The notes: generated by a model not told the origin, from the letters alone. A stretch of 64,000 nt of DNA from Sipunculus nudus (GCA_026874595.1 CM049311.1:17135676-17199675), one strand, 5' to 3'. Shown: positions 51,502-60,549, counted from the stretch's first letter. Numbers and translations: made by a program.

Positions 51502-51960
51502 TTGTATGTATGCATGTAGGGCCCTATACATATATGCGAGTGTGTTTCCGCCATCGGCTAATTATGAGACTTGCCGGTGGACCAGGCTGCCCATTTATAT
51601 TCCATTGTGTGTGTATATGTGTGCGAGTCTATGTTTTGGTATATTAATTAGGTTTTTACAAGATTACCACAGGGATACTCAGTTGTAATGATCTGCACAA
51701 ATCTGTTCATAAATGGTGTGTATTTGTTACTTGTGTCAAAAGGTACCGTATCAACTTCAGAATTGCGTGAACACTAAGTGAGTTCCTTAATTGAACCGTT
51801 TCATATACGCCAACATAACTCACAATCAGTAAATTTTGCTTTTAGGAAAGAAGACGTCAACCTGAAGAACCCCAGTGCTACTGAAGCCGGGAATGGTAAA
51901 CCCAACCCAGGATTCGCCGAAGGCCAGGCAGCAGAACAATCAGAATTTTCAAGATTTTAG
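31427..51960 (+). CDS. SLC22-family organic ion transporter, 10 exons, 564 aa
   Basis: Join 31427-31828, 37238-37341, 37959-38113, 38629-38797, 39229-39355, 42627-42709, 43592-43806, 44717-44904, 49782-49918, 51846-51960. All introns are GT/AG and the frame is unbroken (1695 coding bases). It is a 12-helix MFS plasma-membrane carrier. TM1 (about 19-41) is followed by the large extracellular loop typical of SLC22, with Cys49, 83, 116 and 139 and sequons at N58, N89 and N104. Next come the MFS signature GTLSDLLGRRKS (164-175), PESPRW (280-285), DLFRTP (329-334), SLVYYGLSLNSSNLGGN (351-367), a second GRR (394-396), TAEIYPT (448-454) and PETKDRNLPQTIQEGE (508-523). These are hallmarks of organic cation/carnitine-type members. 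Substrate cannot be read from sequence. The tail (527-564) is hydrophilic and not conserved. The start has a good context (ACAATGG). Confidence 0.94.
31921..32080. mobile_element. CAGGGGCGGA short TIR element, copy 1
   Basis: Ends CAGGGGCGGACTTAGG and CCTGGATCCGCTTCTG are imperfect inverted repeats. The interior is two G-rich runs and a C-rich run around 'aaattttgtctaaagctctt'. Flanks TCCCG (31916-31920) and CCCCG (32081-32085) may be a 5-bp target duplication with one change. A homologous copy is at 53420-53620. Confidence 0.65.
33727..33774. repeat. (TA)n microsatellite
   Basis: A pure TA run in SLC22 intron 1. Confidence 0.92.
34254..34715. mobile_element. ACCGGACCGGACC-rich element
   Basis: CAGAGGC at the left and GCCTCTA at the right are inverted. 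The interior repeats 'ggaccggacc' in both halves (34375-34450 and 34640-34705). It resembles a short non-autonomous element; the terminal repeat is short, so this is tentative. Confidence 0.4.
35037..35087. repeat. (TA)n microsatellite
   Basis: A pure TA run in SLC22 intron 1. Confidence 0.92.
37238..37341 (+). CDS. SLC22 exon 2
   Basis: Acceptor cctttttttcag. Encodes FGLVCDQKWLQATASAVYF onward through TM2 to GTLSD. The donor GATCT|GTAAGT leaves phase 2. Confidence 0.93.
37790..37925. repeat. Degenerate copy of the CCTCCGCC element
   Basis: 'gattaaggaacgaatccaatata' and 'tttggcagaggtatgcgctcta' resemble the interior and right end of the element at 19571-19932. It ends about 35 bases before SLC22 exon 3. 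Confidence 0.4.
37959..38113 (+). CDS. SLC22 exon 3
   Basis: Acceptor atattactttcag. Completes LLGRRKS and covers the next two helices. The donor ATGG|GTAAGT leaves phase 1. Confidence 0.93.
38629..38797 (+). CDS. SLC22 exon 4
   Basis: Acceptor catctcttcag. Encodes VMELVGPSWRVDVGIGIEYF and the following helices up to FIYFW. The donor CTG|GTGAGC leaves phase 2. Confidence 0.93.
39229..39355 (+). CDS. SLC22 exon 5
   Basis: Acceptor attgtttcag. Encodes WLVPESPRWMYAKGK and the charged cytoplasmic loop. The donor AAG|GTGAGA is phase 0. Confidence 0.93.
39755..40080. mobile_element. Repeat starting ACTAGCAATTACCCGTGCTA, copy 1
   Basis: It runs from 'actagcaattacccgtgctacgcacgg' at the left to 'gctattaatatatagatt' at the right, in SLC22 intron 5. 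The right 120 bases match 41781-41889 ('tctgacaaacccggagcatat' against 'tcggacaaacccagagcatat'). This is a dispersed family of unknown class. Confidence 0.5.
40472..41453. mobile_element. 982-bp TIR element, Mutator-like
   Basis: The left end GGCAGTGTGTAAAACTCGGA and the right end, read in reverse, GGCAGTGTGTAAAACCCGGA differ at one of 20 positions; both continue in 'ccc' / 'ccgg' blocks. It is flanked by 9-bp near-identical sequences CTGCATTCA (40463-40471) and CTGCAATCA (41454-41462). A 9-bp duplication suggests the Mutator superfamily, by inference. No transposase is encoded. It lies in SLC22 intron 5. Confidence 0.7.
41781..41889. mobile_element. Same repeat family, copy 2 (right end)
   Basis: It shares 'gacaaaccc(a/g)gagcatat', 'caatncgta' and the terminal 'gctattaatatatagatt' with copy 1. 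The left part is not clearly recognisable. Confidence 0.45.
42627..42709 (+). CDS. SLC22 exon 6 (83 bases, no ATG)
   Basis: Acceptor tatataacag, donor CTG|GTGAGT. Reads KDGHRASIIDLFRTPRLRYR and then TFNICFNW with the next exon. DLFRTP is the conserved SLC22 motif that precedes helix 7. Phases (0 in, 2 out) fit exons 5 and 7 exactly, and without it the protein would lack this motif. Confidence 0.92.
42790..43141. repeat. (ACT/AAT/ATT)n trinucleotide tract in SLC22 intron 6
   Basis: A long run that changes from act to aat to att repeats. The poly-Asn, poly-Tyr and poly-Leu frames here are artefacts. It starts about 80 bases after exon 6. Confidence 0.92.
43204..43275. other. 28-bp imperfect hairpin in SLC22 intron 6
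   Basis: Bases 43204-43231 and 43248-43275 are reverse complements at 25 of 28 positions. Both arms contain 'gattaaatcggactc'-type sequence. The loop is 16 bases. Confidence 0.65.
43380..43464. other. Second hairpin in SLC22 intron 6
   Basis: AAGCCGTTTCTACAACACA (from 43380) pairs with TGTGTTGTCGAAACGGCTT (to 43464) with one mismatch across 19 bases. The inner part is TA-rich and can extend the stem. It ends 127 bases before exon 7. Confidence 0.6.
43592..43806 (+). CDS. SLC22 exon 7
   Basis: Acceptor cattgtcgcag. Encodes FVNSLVYYGLSLNSSNLGGN through the GRR motif. The donor AAAG|GTAGGA leaves phase 1. Confidence 0.93.
43807..44716. other. SLC22 intron 7
   Basis: AT-rich intron of 910 bases with no other feature recognised. 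Confidence 0.7.
44717..44904 (+). CDS. SLC22 exon 8
   Basis: Acceptor acaatttgtag. Encodes GPELNWVVVALAMVGKFCIS and TAEIYPT. The donor CTG|GTAAGT is phase 0. Confidence 0.93.
44990..45160. repeat. GAACCGGAGGACCCGGAGAAA dispersed repeat
   Basis: The phrase 'agaaccggaggacccggagaaaaacc' followed by 'cgccagtagagagcgccaagcac' is of a type I recall as common in marine invertebrate genomes. No partner copy is in the window, so this rests on recall. Confidence 0.3.
45495..45706 (+). repeat. Left array of copy A
   Basis: About 10 diverged units of TATCTCGTTCCCACGCGATA, same orientation as 58511-58773. Confidence 0.8.
46230..46690. repeat. Mollusc-type GTGACCTTGACC / GGACAGGGTGATTACTATAG repeat
   Basis: 'ggccttgaccttgtgaccccaaaat', 'gggtcatatataa(g/a)tcaagtttgaaa' twice, and 'agacggacatactgatggacagggtgattactatag'. 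The ordering matches a repeat family I recall from bivalve DNA. It sits inside copy A of the palindromic-array element. Confidence 0.5.
47630..48330. repeat. Weak, diverged repeats of about 200-260 bp
   Basis: Blocks near 47640-47740, 47870-48000, 48100-48200 and 48240-48330 share 'aatcagtg(g/a)', '(g/c)ggccaggaatttcc'-like and 'aaagtctcatttttg'-like segments. Divergence is high, so the alignment is uncertain. Confidence 0.3.
48005..48056. repeat. (TA)n microsatellite
   Basis: An almost pure TA run in SLC22 intron 8. Confidence 0.9.
49500..49690 (-). repeat. Right array of copy A
   Basis: About 9 diverged units read as TATCGCGTGGGAACGAGATA, inverted relative to the left array. Confidence 0.8.
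49782..49918 (+). CDS. SLC22 exon 9
   Basis: Acceptor tactccacag. Encodes the last helix and PETKDRNLPQTIQEGE. The donor GCAC|GTAAGT leaves phase 2. A TIR element begins 20 bases past the exon. Confidence 0.93.
49938..51427. mobile_element. 1490-bp TIR element in SLC22 intron 9
   Basis: The two ends are perfect inverted repeats for 24 bases, beginning ACCGTATTTCCTTGAACAGA. They continue as diverged blocks of 'ggcgtttatttaaggccgg' type. Both ends are embedded in TATATA, consistent with insertion into a TA run. The interior holds an approximately 200-bp direct duplication (about 50280-50480 and 50480-50690: 'ccatttactgtt', 'gttccatcgaaatac', 'cggcacagcgt', 'tttcatgacactttcctc'). No transposase frame. 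It begins 20 bases after SLC22 exon 9. Confidence 0.75.
51425..51500. repeat. (TA)n(TG)n microsatellite
   Basis: A TA run to about 51473 followed by a TG run to about 51500. Confidence 0.92.
51846..51960 (+). CDS. SLC22 exon 10 (C-terminal tail and stop)
   Basis: Acceptor tttgcttttag. Encodes TKEDVNLKNPSATEAGNGKP and a polar tail ending FSRF, stop TAG at 51958-51960. Candidate AATAAA signals lie at 53080-53085 and 53180-53185, so the 3' UTR may exceed 1 kb; I could not fix the end. Confidence 0.88.
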
Positions 51961-53419
51961 TTTTGTTGCTCAGTGAAAGTCAGGTGTAGCCACCTCGCGG
52001 CAAATTATATAACTAATTTACGCCTCTCCTACCGACTCGTTCAGTGACAATATCTAGCTGGCACTGAGTTGCGTCTATCGATAAATGCATGAAATTACGT
52101 TTTACTTTACATAATTTAGAAACAAATATAAAAACTAAAGCTCTGGCGGGGCTTATGCACAATTATACATACCTCATTAACGTTATCTACATTATTTTTT
52201 TTAGATATATTTTGCCGTTTAATGCCGATGTGTTGGGAATTAAAAGATATATGACCAAGAATAGTTAATATTCATTGAGAATATAGAGAGAAAAAAAATT
52301 ATATATTTATTATATATAAAGAATATAACTCCGACATCTTACCTGCAGATGGCACAAAGGTGCACGTGATCAAGCGTGAATATTTGTATTTTCTATGAAA
52401 ATGCTGTTGGTAACAGTGAGTATTTTAATGGCTTGTCTGTTTTTCATGATTTTTAGAATTAACCACTCGATTGTTATAATGATAATTAAAAGACTATTGC
52501 AGCAATAGTTCTTATTTATTCTACTGTAATATTTTATTAGGAGTATTGAGGATATGGGCAGTGTAAATACAATTAAGTCGATTGTCTGTTGAACATGTAT
52601 CATTTAAGGAAGCCTGGTACGCTGGCTGCCGACAATTAATATATATGTTTTGTTTTGGTTATTCAAGCCGTCCTATAACATTTAGACAAATTATGAAACA
52701 ATCTTGAAATCATTTGGTTTCATCCACCTTTTTCAGATCTGCGTACCGTCCTGGCCTCTCTTTTTGGCAATAGTCGGTTCTGCTACACAATGCGCCAAAT
52801 ATATCCATGCATGCATTTAAAGTGAATATAGAAGAGAATTTGTACAATTAAGTGATGTACCTTAGTCTACGAAATATAGGGGAAAGGATTTTTCATCGAA
52901 ATATATGATGCACTATAAGAGTTGTCACGGCATGACCTAAAAACGTATTTTCAAATCGTGGTTTTCTTGCTTCAGTAGCTTCACATTTATCCTGTATTTA
53001 ATATAATTCACTTTCTTATGCGTTGATTGAGGCTTATTCTGTCTTTACGTCTTATATACAAAAGCGAGGTCGCAATGTAAATAAATTAGACTTATTATCA
53101 TTCAAAAGCAGTTTAAAAACAATTTTTAAAATTATTATTATTACAAACAATGCACTTACTCGTTTCCTATTCTCAGATTAATAAATCCATTGTCGATTAT
53201 TTTGAGATATGCGCTCATTCTTAACAATATCTGTTCAAAATTGGTGGCTCTTATAAATAAATTTGAGACATTCCGTGTCTGATCAAATCTACAGGTCTTC
53301 AACGCACTGGATGTCATAAATATTCATGTGACAAGACAAGTGATTTCCAAAAGAATCTATATTTAATCAGGTCACCTTTTTTTTGCCTACGCCAGGATGG
53401 TATGCGTTCATCCCTGTTC
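51961..53419. other. SLC22 3' UTR and downstream, no other gene
   Basis: AT-rich. Possible poly(A) signals at 53080-53085 and 53180-53185. No coding segment recognised. Confidence 0.5.
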
Positions 53420-53620
53420 CAGGGGCGGAAAGGGGGGGGGGGGGGTCCAACCCAGGAGGACTAATGAAAACCCTAAAAAAGGTCCCCAGGTCTGGAAAAG
53501 GGGGATCCAGTCCCACAAATTTTTGCCTGAAGCCCTTAAAAATGTTGGGTCTGATGAAAAGGGGAGGGGGGGGGGGGGGTCCGGACCACCTGGACTCCCC
53601 CCCCCCCCGATCCGCTTCTG
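53420..53620. mobile_element. CAGGGGCGGA short TIR element, copy 2
   Basis: It begins CAGGGGCGGAAAGG, ends GATCCGCTTCTG, and has the same order of G-run, 'acaaatttttgcctgaagccctta', G-run, 'tccggaccacctgga', C-run as copy 1. Identical flanks TGTTC (53415-53419 and 53621-53625) support a 5-bp target duplication. Confidence 0.7.
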
Positions 53621-54128
53621 TGTTCGTATATTGTATGTGTGTGTTTGTGTGTTTTCGTGTTTGATCACACCATAACTCGCGTATGCATGAACAGAATCTC
53701 ATGGAATAAGCCAATGAAGAATCGATTATATTATAGTGTGGGTCCGGCAGATGATCCGGAGTTAGGAACGTCATCAAGGAATATTCACAAATGCACAGTC
53801 ACTGAATGAACCAGCTGGTGAAATGGGTAAAATAGGTGAATGCAATCATGGCTCTGGAAGCACCCCAATAGGGACCCCAAACATGGCGGAGCTTGCATTC
53901 ATGTCGCCGCGGTATAGGGTGTTTATACACTAAGTATATATATACATGAATTATATATAATATTTATAATACCCACACATCACAATACGTATTGCACCTT
54001 AACAGGCTTAACGAAACCGTAACAAATTGGTGTTATTGCAAATTATTAATAAAATCTTTTGAAACTCCATGCATGCGCCACACATCACACACGCAGGTCA
54101 TAATGTTAATGCAAATAGTACTTTATTC

Positions 54129-54178
<50 letters not shown>
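54129..54178. repeat. (TA)n microsatellite
   Basis: A pure TA run. Confidence 0.92.
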
Positions 54179-54187
<9 letters not shown>

Positions 54188-54249
54188 CAAGCTCAAATGT
54201 CATAATTTATACGAATAATCAGAAATTCATACAATAAATGTGCGTTTAC

Positions 54250-54320
54250 AGAGTAGGAGCGTCTGTGTTGTAGTGGTTTACGTGTTGCACACCCGGGTTC
54301 AAGCACCGATATCCCAAATG
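54250..54320 (+). repeat. tRNA-like SINE head
   Basis: TGTTGTAGTGG fits an RNA polymerase III A box with one mismatch, and GGTTCAAGCACC about 30 bases later fits a B box with one mismatch. It does not fold as a full tRNA, so a tRNA-derived SINE remnant is more likely than a tRNA gene. Confidence 0.35.
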
Positions 54321-54408
54321 GAGATTCAAATCAGCTAGCCTTGGTGATCTGTTCTTGTTGCCAGCAGTGTCGGCCAAGACTGTATGCAAGAAAGGTTAAA
54401 CAGACACG

Positions 54409-54570
54409 CATGGGCGGCGAAACCGGGGGGGGGCACGGGAGGGAGGGGGGGGAGCCCCCCCCCCAATAAAAAAGTTGAGGGGGGGGGGGGGGGCTGAACC
54501 CCCCAACAAGATGATGGTTATAAAAACATACACTATTTTATTATTTGGTATTTGCACTCATACATATATA
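54409..54570. mobile_element. GGCGGYGAAACC family, left-half copy
   Basis: It starts CATGGGCGGCGAAACC, followed by G-rich and C-rich runs, then 'gatgatggttataaaaacatacact', matching 59316-59410. The right terminus is not found nearby. Confidence 0.5.
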
Positions 54571-55617
54571 TATATAATTAAATATAAAGCTATAGCTCAG
54601 GAAACATACTGGGAGAAAATGAATAATTAGCAAAGCACTTAATGAACTAATAAAGTTTGCCTGGGGAAAACGGCTGTACTTAAATGTCATTTATTACAGT
54701 GTAAAATTCATGGCCTGGTAAATGACCGATGATCATGTAAAGAGTCCCGCGATGGTTGACACTATTAACATGACTTGTATGGAACCACCTGACTGGATGG
54801 AAAGACATTGACTCCAGGATCGAATTAACTTTTTAAATTGATTAGCATATAGTAAATATTGATGAACAAAAATAAAATTTCAATAGTCTGTTTCATGAAT
54901 TTTTAGTCCTTTTGACTACTATAGTACATAATTTGTTCCATTACCTTGTGTCCACCTGTTTTTGTAATGATATGTTTAAATACACTTCGTGGGAAAAGTG
55001 TTGTAGGGTGCAGCATTAAAAGGCCAGACTTTCAGCAAGGTGGATAAAGAGTTCATACTGACCTAAAATACAATAAAGACCTAATGGAATAAAGACTGAA
55101 TTGCAAGTCTATTCCTTGTCGTGGGGATCAAATGATAACGTAATGCATCTGCAGTATTTACAATTATTATTATAAATATGCAGAGATGCAGTAATTAATA
55201 CGTGGGTCACCTTAATTGGATACCTAAAGACAGACGAGTTCACTTTGCATGGAATACACTGAATACTATATTTCTGTCGCATTTCTTTTATAAATATTTG
55301 CATTTTCCACAAAAATGTATATAATTTTTTTTTTTTATATTTATGCTGTATAAGACAGTTGGGAAAATCCTTTATTAATAATATGACTTTAACAACATGG
55401 TGTGCGACGGCATGAATGATTAAACCCTATACATTGCGTCACTCAGTCTGCTTAAATATTGAAATATGACAAGTTCATTTGATAGGTTATTCATATGGGC
55501 TGTTTTTTTTTTATATTTTTATAAAATAACTGATAACTTTCATAATATAATTCGAAACATAAACACGTTTTTTTTTTTTTTGCTGGCAAGTGGGCGGGAC
55601 TTTTTCATGGGAACATA

Positions 55618-56245
55618 TTAGAGCCCTGCGCGGGCCGGAATTTGGAGCCCGCACCCGCCTCGCAAAACAAACTTTCAGTCCGCAACCGCCCTGCCCAGCA
55701 GTTGCGAAACCCGCCCCGCACCGCCCCACACCTATAAAGAATAAGTCAACGCACATCCGCCCCGCACATTTAGCTCTCTGCCCGCACCCGCCCCGCCCCG
55801 CATTTTTACCAAAAATTCAGCCCGCATTCAACCCACAAATAAACATAAGGGACCACCTAAAAGGTAGCCAACTAAAAAAAATTATGATTTATGTTCTTAT
55901 ATTTATAATGAATGACAATCTTTTGTCAGTAGATAGGGTAAACAGGTTTTTCTGATGGTATGACTTTTCTCGTTTTTGCACTGGTAAGGGCATGCAGTGT
56001 CATACAATTACATGTTTTTAAGAATTACGACTTACCAAAATACATTTATTTACGGTCACATATATACAAACTTACTTTAAAAAAGAAATGTGATTTACGT
56101 ATAACAGTCTATTACCAGTTGGAACTATTGGAGTAATGCATTGCATAAAACAACTTTTCGGCACGCAGTATCCTGCATAAGAATTTTTGCAGCCCGCCCC
56201 GCACATTTCAGTCTTTAACCCGCACTCGGTATACCGCAGGTATGT
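55618..56245. mobile_element. CCCGCACCCGCC-rich element
   Basis: It begins TTAGAGCCCTGCGCGGGCCG and carries many 'cccgcacccgccccgc' blocks to about 55860, with a second cluster at 56188-56245 ('cagcccgccccgcaca', 'acccgcactcgg'). It resembles GC-rich non-autonomous hAT-type elements, by recall; the right end is not fixed. Confidence 0.4.
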
Positions 56246-57200
56246 ATGTCTATGTGGGCGTTTCATCACCTGCGACAGGATGAAATACCCGGGAAAGCGA
56301 ACCAGATAACAGGATAGAGGGCAAGAGAGTACATTATGTATTTTTTAATTTTTTTCACCGCATTTTTCAGAAAACTGTAAATGAAAACCGTAATCTGAAA
56401 TTTGACGGACTTGTAATGTTAATTGTATTGTCACTGCATGACGATGTCAAAGATTGACATCGCCCGTATTTGCTTAGACCTGGTTATGATTTATATGTTC
56501 AAAACGGTAAAAACTGGCACAACGAAAGCACATGCATACGACACGATTTATAAATGTGGATAATTTGCTTTGCTAGAATTATTATAAATATTTTGCTCTC
56601 TGATTCATTTTGGTGAAAGAAAAAAAAAAAATTTTTTTGTCTGTGCAAAAACACAACATTTTCATCAGATGACGTCTATTCAAATAAAGTCGAAGTCAAC
56701 CAATGGACGCATCGGTCAAATGACGTCGATGCAATGTCAGCCAACGGGTGTGTGGGTCAAGTGTTAACAGGGGTTAGTTTTCTGGGAAACTGGTGACCAC
56801 ATCGTTCAATGAAGGTCGCTCACATGAGAACTGACCGAATGCCGTGAGCTTTAGCCACGCAACCACGTTTTTTATATGTGTATCCTACTGTTATTAACGG
56901 CTGCATTTCACCACGCGGGGGGGGGGGGGGGGGGGGGGGGTTCCCAGGAATCGCTCTCCTTAAAAGGCTACGTATTCACTACTATATAATCGGGGAAACT
57001 TAGAAACTTTTCTGGAACATTCCCAAAAAAGGAAGTGAATGAAGCGGACAAACAACACGGCAGGGAATGATAAAAATAGACTTGGGTATTTTGCAAACAA
57101 AATTCTAGTAAGCCAACCGGGCCTGATATGCTCTTAAACTGCCGGCCCGAAGATATTTTAACAAGCCACGGGCCGGCTGACCTGCGTTAGTCGCGAACGC
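56246..57200. other. Gene-free, AT-rich
   Basis: Apart from a poly-G run of about 24 bases at 56918-56941, nothing recognisable. Confidence 0.5.
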
Positions 57201-57249
57201 TGCTCCCTCCCCCCTCCCCCGGCAAATAGTGCAGGCTTCGGCCCATATG

Positions 57250-57310
<61 letters not shown>

Positions 57311-57328
57311 TTGGTTTCGCCGCCAATG
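57200..57328. mobile_element. GGCGGYGAAACC family, right-half copy
   Basis: C-rich run, 'ggcaaatagtgcaggcttcggccc', a (TA)n run (57246-57302), then TTTGGTTTCGCCGCCAATG at the right end, as in 59810-60097. The left half is missing. Confidence 0.5.
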
Positions 57329-58473
57329 GTACCGCGCCTAATATTAAATTTGATGTAGATGTTAACATGCCCCTACACACGCATATTAAGTATACAAATT
57401 TTTGCTGGTGTGGCATTCGCTCGTTCTGTATCAGACTTGGCATCCGTATAAATCCGCTTACCGACATCCTGCAGGGTTGAAGAACTATATACGAGCTATA
57501 GTCTTGTAAAATGTTAATTGTATCTGATGAGTAATTGGGTATTCCTACAAAAAATGTTGCATTTCATGTCCCGAAACTGTATTTGTTACTGAGAAATTAG
57601 CATATGCTAAATGACATGAAAAACCATTCAAATTGTTGCTAAAGATATTACCATTGTTATGAGATAAAAATAATTTTAATCGGGACAGAAATACATACAA
57701 AAGCTGCGAATGTTACGATACCCTTAAATTTCCGTTGTCCCTTTCTCTCGGATCTTAAATTCAAAACAGCGTTATTCTGTAACCACTTTCCATCTATAAA
57801 GATTTTGTTTTCTACGTTGTCACAGCGTTGAAAGTTAATAAAGATAATATTTTAACTTGACTTTTCCTGACCGTTTTGTCTTTAATACAAAAATTTGGAT
57901 TTAAAAAAAAGTATGTCCCCCAAAAAATACCCGGCACCGTTACCTGACCTTTAGATCTCGCAGCACGTGAACAGAAACCATTTTGCCGATGCAGGGAGCA
58001 GCGTTTATTAGAGTTCAGGAAATTTTGTACACGTAAACCAAAATTAAATTGAGTAACTCTCATAACAGTGTTATCTGTTAATCATTAAAGGGTTTGAAAA
58101 TCACCGTATGTTATTTAGACACGACACTGTTACACTTGCGAAAAATTAACCGTCACATTTAACTCCTCGAAAATGGCTTCCTCTTGTTGTTCATGTAGTG
58201 ATAACACGTGCTGTCCTCTTATAGGGACGGTATGGAAGTAAATTTTGTCCTGCATCTGACGTAAAGATGAAAAAATCTCAGCACCATTACCACTCGAAAC
58301 CGTGACCTGCATGAAAAATAACGGTGTCGAAAGCAAAGTAACGGTGTCGAAAACTTGGTATTAAATCCAAATTATTGAAATAGAACATATTTTGGGCTAA
58401 ATATTTTAAACATTTGCGTTTCTTCTATTCAAACAGGCAATTGCTTGTTTTAATACATATATACTGGTATTTA
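57329..58473. other. Gene-free stretch left of copy B
   Basis: AT-rich. Includes a protein-like minus-strand segment (58130-58306) and a tandem pair of TAACGGTGTCGAAA at about 58319-58355. Confidence 0.45.
58130..58306 (-). other. Protein-like segment, possible exon or gene remnant
   Basis: After an acceptor-like ttttcatgcag, 58 codons stay open to a TAA, reading VTVSSGNGAEIFSSLRQMQD and a charged, probably helical stretch ending NFSQV. Composition looks more like protein than the surrounding frames. No domain was recognised and no upstream exon could be joined. It may be the last exon of an unseen gene, a decayed gene, or chance. Confidence 0.2.
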
Positions 58474-58510
58474 CGGTGGCTCGTATAGGACATGCACAAA
58501 ATTATTTTTT

Positions 58511-58773
58511 ATCTCGTTCCAACGCGATAGTATCTCGAGGCCACGCGATAATTATATATATCTCGTTCCCACGAGATAGTATCTCGTTCCCACGCGATAA
58601 TTATCTCGTTCCCACGCGATAGTATCTCGTGGCCACGCGATAATTATCTCGTTCCCACGAGATAGTATCTCGTTCCCACGCGATAATTATCTCGTTCCCA
58701 CGCGATAGTATCTCGTTCCCACGCGACAATTATCTCGTTCCCACGCGTTGGTATCGCGTGGCCACGCGTTAGT
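58511..58773 (+). repeat. Left TATCTCGTTCCCACGCGATA array of copy B
   Basis: About 12 units of 20 bases. Each has symmetric ends TATC(T)CG / CG(C)GATA and an asymmetric centre, GTTCCCAC or GTGGCCAC. Spacers alternate so that two units make a 43-base period. Confidence 0.85.
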
Positions 58774-59315
58774 ATGCCATGCTATAGCTTAAGCCCTCAT
58801 TTGGACAAGAATGTCTGTGGTCTGTTTTATATCGAGCGTAGATGCAGCTTAAATTGTTTGTATGTATTTCGTTGTATGTGTGTTTGCGCCGAATGCTTTG
58901 AGGTAAATCTCATCAGTTTTCATTGCGTTGGTTCACCATTTCATTGCGTTGGTTCAACTAGCCCATTTTTATTTGTTTATGGAAAACTGTATAGAGTTTG
59001 TTTTAGGATAAGGGTGATATAAACCCTTGTGTACCAAACATGAATTAAACTGAAACACTTGTTTGTATTTTACCTTCCCAGAAAATCTTATTTTTTAGGA
59101 CTAGGGTTGGGGTTATAAAATTTCGGGTATACCGAACAGGGTAAACAAAATGTCGGTTTGTGTTATGTCTCAAGGGAGAAGCTTACAACAAAAGGTCTCA
59201 GCCATGGCACTTCATTATGACTGGGGGGAGCGGTTAAGGAGACCTTTTTAGGAGAAATTTGCTCATTCTTCCCCTTTACATTTTTCTTTCTACAATAAAA
59301 CCTCAGTTATGTATT

Positions 59316-59430
59316 CATAGGCGGTGAAACCGGGGGGGGGGGGGGGGGGGGCGCGGGGGCGCGGCCCCCCCACCGCCAACATAATGATGGATATAAAAAC
59401 ATCCACTCTATTATTATTGGGTATTTGCAC

Positions 59431-59520
<90 letters not shown>

Positions 59521-60012
59521 TCTTCTGCTCAGTACTTGGAGTACCATATATACACGGCCGCAGACTCTGGGATTTGCGGTAAAAAAAGTTGATAATCTGT
59601 GTGAAAATGAATCCATTGCCAGACAAATAACAAATAATCTCCCTACAAGGAGGTACTGTTTCACTTAATAAGCATTGACCAATAAAATGCACCAGAATGC
59701 AGTAGTACCCATACAGTTTTTCAGAAAATTTTCAAAACCTTGGGAGGGTGAGACCCCCTCCCAACCACCCCCCCTCCCCCCCCCCCCCGTCGGGGATTAC
59801 CCCATCAAATCCCCCCCCCCCTGCCATTTGTGTCAGGCTACGGCCCTTATTTATAAATATATATATATATATTTATATACATATACATATATATATAAAT
59901 ATATATATATATATTTATATATATATATACATATATATATAATAATATATATATAATATATATGTATATATAATATATATATATATATGATATATACTAG
60001 TATATATACATG

Positions 60013-60044
<32 letters not shown>

Positions 60045-60097
60045 CTATTTGGGTATACTATCGGGCCCCCAATGAAAATTTGGTTTCGCCGCCAATG
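59316..60097. mobile_element. GGCGGYGAAACC TIR element nested in copy B
   Basis: Left CATAGGCGGTGAAACC and right, in reverse, CATTGGCGGCGAAACC differ at two positions. Flanks GTATT (59311-59315) and GTAAT (60098-60102) may be a 5-bp duplication. The interior is G-run, AC and TA microsatellites, C-run and TA microsatellite. Half copies lie at 54409-54570 and 57200-57328. No coding capacity. Confidence 0.65.
59438..59519. repeat. (AC)n(TA)n compound microsatellite
   Basis: An AC run at 59438-59466 followed by a TA run to 59519. Open frames over it are artefacts. Confidence 0.92.
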
Positions 60098-60356
60098 GTA
60101 ATTTATATTGTGAACATTTATTATGAAAAATATTTTACCCGAACTAGCCCCCCTCCCCCTTTCCTCGCTCACACATTCTCCAGACAAACATGGCCCACGA
60201 GTGTTGTACGAGTGCCCGTTGTATCATTTCAGGTCTCAGCATATTAAGTCCGCTCTAAATTCATGCAAATAATTGACCATAGTCTTCATCCAGTGTATAG
60301 ATGCATGCCTCAAGGATTTAAGATGTAGGTCTTACTGTATCATCTATCTACATTTA

Positions 60357-60549
60357 TCTCGTTCCCACGCGATAATTATCGCGTGGGAACGAGATACTTA
60401 CGCGTGGGAACGAGATATACTAACGCGTGGGAACGAGATAATTATCGCGTGGCCACGAGATACTAACGCGTGGGAACGAGATAATTATCGCGTGGCCACG
60501 AGATACTAACGCGTGGGAACGAGATACTATCGCGTGGGAACGAGATAAA
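60357..60549 (-). repeat. Right array of copy B (inverted)
   Basis: The same unit read as TATCGCGTGGGAACGAGATA, about 9 copies, in opposite orientation to the left array. Confidence 0.85.

Larger units (their letters stand above)
53621..55617. other. Intergenic with repeats
   Basis: Contains a (TA)n run (54129-54178), a tRNA-like SINE head (54250-54320) and the left half of a CATGGGCGGCGAAACC element (54409-54570). Otherwise nothing recognised. Confidence 0.5.

Noticed and set aside
53367-53777. Overlapping Gly/Pro-rich frames on both strands
   Set aside because: Same cause, in the second copy of the CAGGGGCGGA element.
54250-54320. Functional tRNA gene
   Set aside because: A and B boxes are recognisable but each has a mismatch, and no acceptor stem or anticodon arm could be folded by eye.
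59290-60247. Overlapping frames with Tyr-Ile and Thr-His runs
   Set aside because: They translate (TA)n and (AC)n microsatellites inside the nested TIR element.
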